Notes under the pieces: model-generated
The model's database searches: none
The model's input: the letters and a program-made list of their open reading frames with translations, nothing else
Told to the model about the DNA's origin: nothing
Made by a program: the position numbers and the translations under genes
Source: JALJPB01 sp034111045
GTDB taxonomy: Bacteria > Pseudomonadota > Gammaproteobacteria > Enterobacterales > Alteromonadaceae
DNA: 64,000 nt
Assembly: GCA_034111045.1 (NCBI GenBank)
Contig: JAWUYA010000057.1
Span: 61,778 to 125,777, forward strand
Reading direction: 5' to 3'
Shown here: positions 58,012-64,000 of the stretch, piece by piece
How the letters are laid out: every line of letters starts with the position of its first letter
How positions within the stretch are numbered: position 1 is the first letter of the stretch

Positions 58012-58917
58012 GTGGTCATTAATTCAATAACGATGATATTTATGGGCTATTTATTGGCAGTGACCCTGCTTTGGGCATTTTCATTTAGTTTAATTGGGGT
58101 TTATTTAGCAGGCCAAGTTGATGCCTGGTTTAGCGTTTTGATGCGCATTGCACTGGCGACTTTAGTTTTTTTACCGTTTTTAAAGTTTAAAGAAACACCT
58201 AAGCCCTTAGCGATAAAGCTCATGCTCATTGGTGCGATACAACTTGGCGCCATGTATAGTTTTTACTATCACTCTTTTTTATATTTATCTGTGCCCGAAG
58301 TATTATTATTTACGGTAATGACTCCCATTTATATCACCCTACTAAACGATGCGCTTGAAAAGCATTTTAACCCTAAATTTTTTATTATCGCCCTTATTGC
58401 CGTGTGTGGTGCCTTAGCTATTCGCTATGAGAGTATTACTAGTAACTTTTTGATGGGTTTGTTATTAGTGCAAGCCGCCAATATGTGCTTTGCCACAGGG
58501 CAAGTGACTTACAAACGCTTAATGAGCAACACCAAGCTCGACCATAAAACTGTATTTGGCTGGTTTTTTATTGGTGCATTAATAGTCGCCACTCTCTGTT
58601 ATCTTTTATTTGGCAATACAGAGCAGTTACCCAGCACACCAACGCAATGGGGGGTGCTTATCTACTTAGGCATAGTTGCTTCGGGCTTAGGCTATTTTTG
58701 CTGGAATAAAGGCGCGACTTTAGTCAATGTAGGTACGTTAGCCGCAATGAATAACGTTCTCATTCCAGTAGGTATTGTCGTTAACGTACTGATATGGAAC
58801 ACAGAGGCTGACATATTAAGGTTAAGCATAGGGGCCGGGATTATTTTGGCCGCTTTATTACTTAATCAGATAAACACTAGGCCTTCGAATGAGTTAGTTA
58901 AGAATAACAATAATTAA
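58012..58917 (+). CDS. DMT family (EamA) transporter
   Basis: Inner-membrane permease of the drug/metabolite family. The 301-residue protein has about ten spans in two EamA repeats, starting MGYLLAVTLLWAFSFSLIGVY and with the second at VQAANMCFATGQVTYKRLM. The first open codon is GTG at 58012; ATG at 58033 or 58042 is more likely the true start. The substrate is unknown; the position after dpaL suggests an amine or amino acid. Confidence 0.88.
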   Translation: MVINSITMIFMGYLLAVTLLWAFSFSLIGVYLAGQVDAWFSVLMRIALATLVFLPFLKFKETPKPLAIKLMLIGAIQLGAMYSFYYHSFLYLSVPEVLLFTVMTPIYITLLNDALEKHFNPKFFIIALIAVCGALAIRYESITSNFLMGLLLVQAANMCFATGQVTYKRLMSNTKLDHKTVFGWFFIGALIVATLCYLLFGNTEQLPSTPTQWGVLIYLGIVASGLGYFCWNKGATLVNVGTLAAMNNVLIPVGIVVNVLIWNTEADILRLSIGAGIILAALLLNQINTRPSNELVKNNNN

Positions 58918-58951
58918 TCAGAATTTATTTGCAAGCTTAGTGACAAATATC

Positions 58952-58983
58952 AAGGCCCTTCATTACTGAACAGGCCTTTTTTT
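58952..58983 (+). terminator. Terminator of the DMT transporter gene
   Basis: AAGGCC and GGCCTT arms, separated by 15 bases and followed by a run of seven T, 35 bases after the stop codon. Confidence 0.75.
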
Positions 58984-59007
58984 ATTTTATGCTAATACTT
59001 TAATATA

Positions 59008-60417
59008 TTATCTGAAAGACCCTGGCCATTCGGCGGCAATAAAGGTGAATACAGTCCAAGCAGCCAAGTTTTGACGCATGTGTTCGGGGTTGACCTTATC
59101 AAAGGTATCGTCAGGCGTATGATGAAGATCAAAATAATCTGTCCCGTCTTGCATTAGCTTCAGCGCAGGGACACCCATTGCAGACAGAGGTATCATATCT
59201 GGGCCGCCGCTAGTATCACCGCTACGACGACTAACACCGAGCTCACCCATAATGCCGGCCATAGTATCAATAACATGTAGTGCATTAGATGAAACATTGA
59301 TTGATGACTGAAGGCCGTAAATAGGACCGGCACCAAAATCTGACTCGGAGCCAATCACATGATTAGCGATAGTACCATCTGCTTGTCTCGCCTTAGCATA
59401 AGCTCGGGCACCAATCAATCCTAACTCTTCAGCGCCCCAAAGGATCACACGAATAGTACGTCGAGGGGGAATTTTAGCATGATTCTTAATAAATGCCGCT
59501 GTAGCAATGGCGATGGCAACACCAGCCCCATCATCAACAGCCCCAGTGCCTAAGTCCCAGCTATCTAAATGGCCACCAATAACAACCACTTCGTTAGGTA
59601 ATTCACGACCTGTAATTTCACCGATAACATTTTTGGTGACAATAGGCCCCAAATCTTTAGTTTTGATATTCAAGCGAATTTTGGGGGTATGTCCATACTC
59701 CATCAAACGCACTAACTGGTCAGCATCGGGGTTAGACAAGGCAACAGCAGGCACTTCTGTATAGCCCATAGCGACATTTGTAGCTCCCGTATGCGGGTTT
59801 CGATGGTCGTCTGTACCGATAGACCTAATTAGCAAGGCTTCTGCCCCTTTTTGGCTGGCAAGCTCATGGCCTTTACTACGGGCAATATTAGCAGTGCCAT
59901 AGCCATCACCATCTTTAAACCGTTGCATACGATTACTGATAAAGGCTATTTTTCCCTTTAAGCTCGCATCAGCTGCTTTCTCAAGGTCAGCATAGCTTTT
60001 AAAATGGACAATTTCAGCTTCTAATCCCCCTTCAGGAGTCGACTTTGAGCGGCCAAGTGCTGTTATTACCATTTTCTGATAAGAGGGTAATAAAATCTCT
60101 GCTGTTTCAACAGCACGAACCCAGCCATTCATTTTTACATCTTCGGTATATACTTTATCAAACCCTAGGTTGTTTAATTTCCTTATAGCCCATTCAATAC
60201 CCGCCTTTTCGCCAGGCGTTCCTGGGTGACGCGCACCAACTTCGGTGGTTAAAGACTTTAATATTTGATAAGCACTATCATCCTTGATGGCATTATCACG
60301 TAAACCGATAGCGGTATCTGTTGTCTCTTTTGCAACAGGTATAATACTGTTATTACCAAAAGTTGATGTAGTAGTCAGTATGAGAGCAGCAACTGCTGCC
60401 ATTTTAATCAGTTTCAT
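59008..60417 (-). CDS. Secreted M28 family zinc peptidase
   Basis: A 469-residue periplasmic or secreted exopeptidase with a signal peptide (KMAAVAALILTTTSTFG), a PA-type inserted domain (about 130-240) and an M28 catalytic domain. Zinc ligands are in GGHLDSWDLGTGAVDDGAG and WGAEELGLIG, with a third in GSESDFGAG and a last His in LHHTPDDT. It resembles carboxypeptidase Q-like enzymes. I chose ATG at 60417 because AGAGA lies 6 bases upstream; the ATG at 60423 has the same element immediately next to it. Confidence 0.92.
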   Translation of the reverse strand: MKLIKMAAVAALILTTTSTFGNNSIIPVAKETTDTAIGLRDNAIKDDSAYQILKSLTTEVGARHPGTPGEKAGIEWAIRKLNNLGFDKVYTEDVKMNGWVRAVETAEILLPSYQKMVITALGRSKSTPEGGLEAEIVHFKSYADLEKAADASLKGKIAFISNRMQRFKDGDGYGTANIARSKGHELASQKGAEALLIRSIGTDDHRNPHTGATNVAMGYTEVPAVALSNPDADQLVRLMEYGHTPKIRLNIKTKDLGPIVTKNVIGEITGRELPNEVVVIGGHLDSWDLGTGAVDDGAGVAIAIATAAFIKNHAKIPPRRTIRVILWGAEELGLIGARAYAKARQADGTIANHVIGSESDFGAGPIYGLQSSINVSSNALHVIDTMAGIMGELGVSRRSGDTSGGPDMIPLSAMGVPALKLMQDGTDYFDLHHTPDDTFDKVNPEHMRQNLAAWTVFTFIAAEWPGSFR

Positions 60418-60622
60418 CGGCATTCTCTGTAAATGTTGTATTTAATGAATACAGGGTATTCTTTTTTAACCAATTGTCTAGGACTTCCCTCGCGCCGATA
60501 CGCTCGGATTTAAAACAAACAAGTACAAATAAATTTTCAATGTTATTACTGATGAAGTTCCATACATAACCAAGAGTACCTAAATTAAATTGATGAACTA
60601 ACATAAACATGCTATTGAATAC

Positions 60623-60659
60623 AAAAAAGCGACTACTCAAAAAGTATGTCGCTTTTTAA
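60623..60659 (-). terminator. Terminator of the DoxX-type gene
   Basis: AAAAAGCGAC-TACT / AGTA-GTCGCTTTTT with one bulged base and a 5-base loop. On the minus strand it is followed by T6. Confidence 0.85.
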
Positions 60660-60757
60660 TTTGGAAGTTAACAGCGTGTCTAAATAACTCTCACACCGCT
60701 ATTACACATTTGTAACCGCGTTCTATATCGCCTGAATTCCTTTTTTCTCAGTAAAGA

Positions 60758-61171
60758 TCAAGTGGGGCTAGCATCAGGTTTTGTTACTACTTCCTTTTTC
60801 TGTTCCATGTTGATTGCAGCTAAGAGTAAAAGACCTGCAAATATCACTAAATTTTTAACAAAATTCTGTGTTTCATGCTTGGCATCAACACCTTCATAAA
60901 CATTCCAAAAATCATGTAAATTTAGGTTAATAACTAACACCATTGCCGCTAAACCAAGCGCGCAGATAACGACCTGCTTATTGAACAAAAGGCAGATACT
61001 CGCGCCAATTTGAATGATTCCGGCAATCGCTAATAGGGCGGGAACCATGATCATGTTATGGGTTTCCATTAGCGTTACATGCATATCCCATGATGCAAAT
61101 TTATTAATTCCCGGCAAAAGAAAATACACAGCTAATAACACTCGACCCACATGTATTAATATAGATTTCAT
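60758..61171 (-). CDS. DoxX family membrane protein
   Basis: A 137-residue protein with four membrane spans. It starts with the DoxX pattern GRVLLAVYFLLPGINKFASW, followed by AIAGIIQIGASICLLF. The start has GGAG about 7 bases upstream. DoxX proteins are linked to quinone, thiosulfate or redox stress functions in some bacteria, but no partner gene lies here. Standalone. Confidence 0.87.
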   Translation of the reverse strand: MKSILIHVGRVLLAVYFLLPGINKFASWDMHVTLMETHNMIMVPALLAIAGIIQIGASICLLFNKQVVICALGLAAMVLVINLNLHDFWNVYEGVDAKHETQNFVKNLVIFAGLLLLAAINMEQKKEVVTKPDASPT

Positions 61172-61827
61172 CAGTAACTCCTTATTAAGTATCGTATAAC
61201 ACTGTATTTATTCATCATTGCTATCCTTTTTATTTTTATTTGAGTGGCTTAACTCAACGGTTAATATTAACCAACAAGGTCTACTTTCTAATGGTTATTT
61301 GAATCGTCATTTCAAGTTGTATCACTTGATAGTCAAACTAGTTAACAAGCTAGGGACTGTCAATAAGCGAGATGATATCGGCCTTTTCTTGAGTCTCTCT
61401 ATCTATTAACGCCTAATTAACAAACTGATTATAACCAAACAAAGGTAGCACACCAAGTAAGTAACACCAACTATATCAATGATAAATAAACTAAAATAAG
61501 ATACATTTTATTGGGTAGCAAAATGATCAGGAAAAATAGAAGAAGCGCTCGCCTTGTATGAAAAAAAGCAGGCAATTATGCCTGCTTTTATAGATTTAAA
61601 GATTTGTACTCTAGTTAACTTTTACACAACCTCTATGAGATAAATAAAGTTGCTTATTCTCCCTTCGCTAAAACCAGATTGAGTAGCAACTACATTTTAG
61701 ATAATATAAATAAAGTTATTTACTAATCTCATTAGTTAATAACTCAGGGCCAATACTCGAGCAATAAAGTTCCAGCCCTCAACTATTTTGGCTTCCTTAA
61801 AATGAGGCATTAGGTATTGTCTGATGA
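61172..61827. other. Gene-free region between doxX-type gene and AraC gene
   Basis: About 650 AT-rich bases. I see no gene that I can support. A strong terminator sits at 61561-61589, about 240 bases beyond the AraC stop. Small open frames in the first half have no ribosome binding site or recognisable product. Confidence 0.5.
61561..61589 (-). terminator. Terminator, probably of the AraC gene
   Basis: AAAAGCAGGC / GCCTGCTTTT, a perfect 10-bp stem with a 6-base loop. On the minus strand it is followed by TTTTTTT (A7 on the plus strand). It would give the AraC transcript a 3' tail of about 240 bases. Confidence 0.8.
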
Positions 61828-62832
61828 TTACCTGTTTTGATTCTGTTTCCGGTGCTGGCTCGGGGTTATATTTCTGCAGCGCTTAAAGCTGTGACTAAAA
61901 TTAGCCCCATCGCTAAAACCCAGTCGCTCGGCAATTTCATCAAGTTTCATGGGTTTTGATAATAGCTCTTCCGCTACGCCCATACGGACTTCATCACGTA
62001 CTTGTCGCCAGCTGGTTTGCTCTTGTTTTAGTTGGCGATGCAATGTGCGAGTCGTTCGGGATAAATAATTTGCTATATCTTGCATAGACGCAGTTAAACC
62101 CACATGCAGTAAGCTGTCTTTAACCTGCTTCTCTATAGGTTTCCAATTTTGTTTTTGCTGCAGTAACTGGCTGCATTGTTGTTCACATATGTTAGCGGTG
62201 GCTGCATTGGCTTTTACCAATGGAAGATCCATTTGGTTGGCTGACCATACAATTCCGTTATCTTTTGCGTTAAATCGAATCTCCACTCCCAATACTTGTT
62301 GCATATCATAAAGTGATAAGCCCAGTGGTTGAGGCGAAGTGAATTGTAAGTTTATGGGTAAATTGACACTTTCAAACACTTCTCTTTGGATCATAGCTGC
62401 GCCCATCATGTCCCTAGCTAAAATGAGATTGCCCAATTCACCAGCAATATCACATGAAAACATAAGGGATAAATCCTGATTAACCTCAGTTAACGCGATC
62501 TTTGAATACACATAGGTTAAATCTAAAAAACGTAAACCTAATTCAATCACCTTTCTAGGGGTACTGCTCGCTAATAAGGCATAACCCATAATGCCATAAC
62601 TGGTAAGATGGTAACGGCTGCCTAATTCCATTCCAACTTTAAATGGACTGGTGGTATTCATCATTAAATTTTTGAGTACATGTAACTCTTGTTTGTCTTT
62701 AACCTGCCCGTTGTGATCCCTTAGTTGAGAGCTCACCAGCCCAGAGCCTTGCAGTAAAAGGTTTTCGTCAATACCTATCTCAAGGCCATAGGAAATAATG
62801 ATTTGCACACTAGTAATGTTACGTATTGCCAT
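61828..62832 (-). CDS. AraC family transcriptional regulator (arabinose-binding-domain type)
   Basis: A 334-residue regulator with an N-terminal AraC-binding-type domain (PF12625-like, with HLTSYGIMGYALLASST) and a C-terminal helix-turn-helix pair (TASMQDIANYLSRTTRTLHRQL and LDEIAERLGFSDGANFSHSFKR). It is divergent from the flavin monooxygenase gene across about 180 bases and is the likely activator of it. Such pairs are known for alkane, steroid and cyclic ketone degradation genes. Confidence 0.92.
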   Translation of the reverse strand: MAIRNITSVQIIISYGLEIGIDENLLLQGSGLVSSQLRDHNGQVKDKQELHVLKNLMMNTTSPFKVGMELGSRYHLTSYGIMGYALLASSTPRKVIELGLRFLDLTYVYSKIALTEVNQDLSLMFSCDIAGELGNLILARDMMGAAMIQREVFESVNLPINLQFTSPQPLGLSLYDMQQVLGVEIRFNAKDNGIVWSANQMDLPLVKANAATANICEQQCSQLLQQKQNWKPIEKQVKDSLLHVGLTASMQDIANYLSRTTRTLHRQLKQEQTSWRQVRDEVRMGVAEELLSKPMKLDEIAERLGFSDGANFSHSFKRCRNITPSQHRKQNQNR

Positions 62833-63015
62833 AATTAATGCTAGAGATGTCTCAAAATCACAACTATAAGTCTATTTAGACCGTAGAACAATCATAAATA
62901 ATTTTATATGCTAGACCTTTATACCATTGGTTAATTATATTTGAATGCTGATGTACAGCAGGATGACATTTCAAGTAGCCATACCGAACAGCGATAATAA
63001 TATTGAAGGTACCCC

Positions 63016-64000
63016 ATGACCCAAGTAAAACGTAACCCGTCCGTTGTCATCATTGGTGCAGGTATGACTGGTATGCTAATGGTCATTAAACTGCGTAAAG
63101 CCGGTATTACCGACATTGTCGTTCTAGAGAAAAAAGATTCAGTGGGTGGTACATGGCGAGAAAACACCTATCCTGGGGCAGCCTGTGACGTGCCCGCTCA
63201 CATGTATACCTATTCATTTGAACCTAATCCAAACTGGAGCCGTTTTTTTGCCCGTGGACCAGAAATAAAAGATTACTTTGAAAACGTGGCTGATAAATAT
63301 GACGTGAAGCGCGACATCCGATTTAATGAAAAGGTCACCGACGCAAAATATGATAATGGGAAATGGACAGTTAAGACCAGTAAAGAGCAAACTTATGTAG
63401 TGGATTTTATTGTGTGTGCAACGGGAATATTGCATCACCCTAAATTTCCAGATATCCCGGGGATAGAGAATTTCAAAGGCGCCATGTTTCATACAGCGCA
63501 GTGGGATCACGACGTAAAAATATCTGACTCCACCCGTGTTGGTGTCATCGGTACTGGGTCAACTGCAGCTCAAACCATCCCAGAGCTTATTAATACTGGT
63601 GCACAGGTATCGGTTTTTCAGCGCACCCCACAATGGTTAATGCACTTACCTGATTTTAAGTTTTCAAAAACCATGAGAAAATTGATGACCCGTTTTCCTT
63701 TGTTCACAAAAATGCATCGTAATCTGGGAAAAGCTTTTTTAGAGCATTTTTTTACCAAAGCAGTAACAGGTCACTTTATACAAAAACATGTATTAAATTT
63801 TTTATGCAAAGCCAACTTAAAATTAAGTATAAAAGACAAGGTCTTGCGTGAAAAGTTACAACCTAATTATCAAGTAGGTTGCAAGCGGGTCATTATCAAT
63901 ACAACCTTTTATAAAGCTATTCAAAAACCTAACGAGTCATTAATTACTGACACAATTGAGCGTGTCACCGAAACTGGCATCATCACCAAAGACTGTAAAC
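63016..64000 (+). CDS. Flavin-containing (Baeyer-Villiger-type) monooxygenase, 5' part
   Basis: FAD- and NADPH-dependent oxygenase, open to the window edge (328 codons seen). The FAD motif is GAGMTG (14-19), followed by EKKDSVGGTWRENTYPGAACD. The Baeyer-Villiger fingerprint FxGxxxHxxxW(D/P) is present as FKGAMFHTAQWD (153-164), and the NADPH motif is GVIGTGSTAAQ. It oxidises a ketone to an ester or lactone; the substrate is unknown. The ATG at 63016 is preceded by AAGG 6 bases upstream. The gene continues past the window. Confidence 0.93.
   Translation, partial: MTQVKRNPSVVIIGAGMTGMLMVIKLRKAGITDIVVLEKKDSVGGTWRENTYPGAACDVPAHMYTYSFEPNPNWSRFFARGPEIKDYFENVADKYDVKRDIRFNEKVTDAKYDNGKWTVKTSKEQTYVVDFIVCATGILHHPKFPDIPGIENFKGAMFHTAQWDHDVKISDSTRVGVIGTGSTAAQTIPELINTGAQVSVFQRTPQWLMHLPDFKFSKTMRKLMTRFPLFTKMHRNLGKAFLEHFFTKAVTGHFIQKHVLNFLCKANLKLSIKDKVLREKLQPNYQVGCKRVIINTTFYKAIQKPNESLITDTIERVTETGIITKDCK

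Noticed and set aside
60404..60640. 78-codon open frame upstream of the M28 peptidase gene, minus strand
   Set aside because: It overlaps the start of the peptidase and its beginning lies within the terminator hairpin at 60623-60659; no ribosome binding site or family resemblance.
61218..61409. 63-codon open frame, plus strand
   Set aside because: No ribosome binding site, no recognisable product, low-complexity AT-rich sequence.
62931..63510. Two minus-strand open frames across the monooxygenase start
   Set aside because: They lie antisense to the monooxygenase, which has full motifs on the plus strand.
1..64000. tRNA, rRNA, CRISPR array, insertion sequence or prophage
   Set aside because: None seen: no regularly spaced direct repeats, no transposase or integrase motifs, no tRNA-like cloverleaf that I could support.

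Overview
This window is a stretch of gammaproteobacterial core chromosome. It is AT-rich, and the gene content and order fit a marine Alteromonadales bacterium, most likely Colwellia or a close relative (my inference from protein resemblance and synteny; no search was run). Conserved blocks include trxA-rho divergent from rhlB-gppA, tatABCD next to hemB, ilvGM-ilvA with an attenuated leader, ilvY/ilvC, proBA, rsmD divergent from ftsYEX-rpoH, recQ and tamAB. I see no insertion sequence, prophage, CRISPR array, rRNA or tRNA.

Layout. 0-9.5 kb: rho, trxA, rhlB, gppA, a glycine-zipper lipoprotein, hemB and tatABCD. 9.5-13 kb: a DUF418 membrane protein broken by an in-frame TAG, an SPFH/Band 7 protein and a LysE-type exporter. 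13-24.3 kb: amino-acid biosynthesis, with ilvA, ilvM, ilvG and the ilvL leader peptide, comM, ilvY, ilvC and proBA. 24.7-30.7 kb: a YihG-type acyltransferase, a class III aminotransferase overlapping a BKACE (DUF849) enzyme, a YbdG-type mechanosensitive channel and tesB. 30.8-34.6 kb: two divergent, degenerate GGDEF-type genes, one of them broken by an in-frame TAA, then a small cytochrome c. 34.7-42.4 kb: recQ, a hotdog thioesterase, rpoH, ftsX, ftsE, ftsY, rsmD and a YjaG protein. 42.8-47.3 kb is the most eroded part: SapC, a small secreted protein, and dgkA with a decayed sulfatase-type transferase gene on one side and a decayed eptA on the other, then a PEBP protein and an AraC regulator. 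47.6-55.3 kb: tamA, tamB and an intact membrane diguanylate cyclase. 55.4-64 kb: accessory metabolism, with DUF962, NTF2-like, diaminopropionate ammonia-lyase, a DMT exporter, an M28 peptidase, DoxX, and an AraC regulator divergent from a Baeyer-Villiger-type monooxygenase that runs off the right edge.

How the genes work together. The ilv genes form a regulated branched-chain amino-acid set: ilvG-ilvM-ilvA lie behind an Ile/Val/Leu-rich leader peptide and a hairpin attenuator, while ilvC is divergent from its activator ilvY across a GTTGCA-N5-TGCAAC palindrome. The FtsE/FtsX, FtsY and Tat genes serve the cell envelope and protein targeting, and TamA/TamB serve outer-membrane biogenesis.

I did not find a convincing wholly new multi-gene system. 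The best leads are the aminotransferase-BKACE two-gene unit of unknown substrate, the two otherwise open genes each cut by one in-frame stop, the dgkA locus stripped of its probable diacylglycerol-producing neighbours, and several unexplained strong inverted repeats, including a perfect 14-bp hairpin inside tamB and a tandem pair after tamB.
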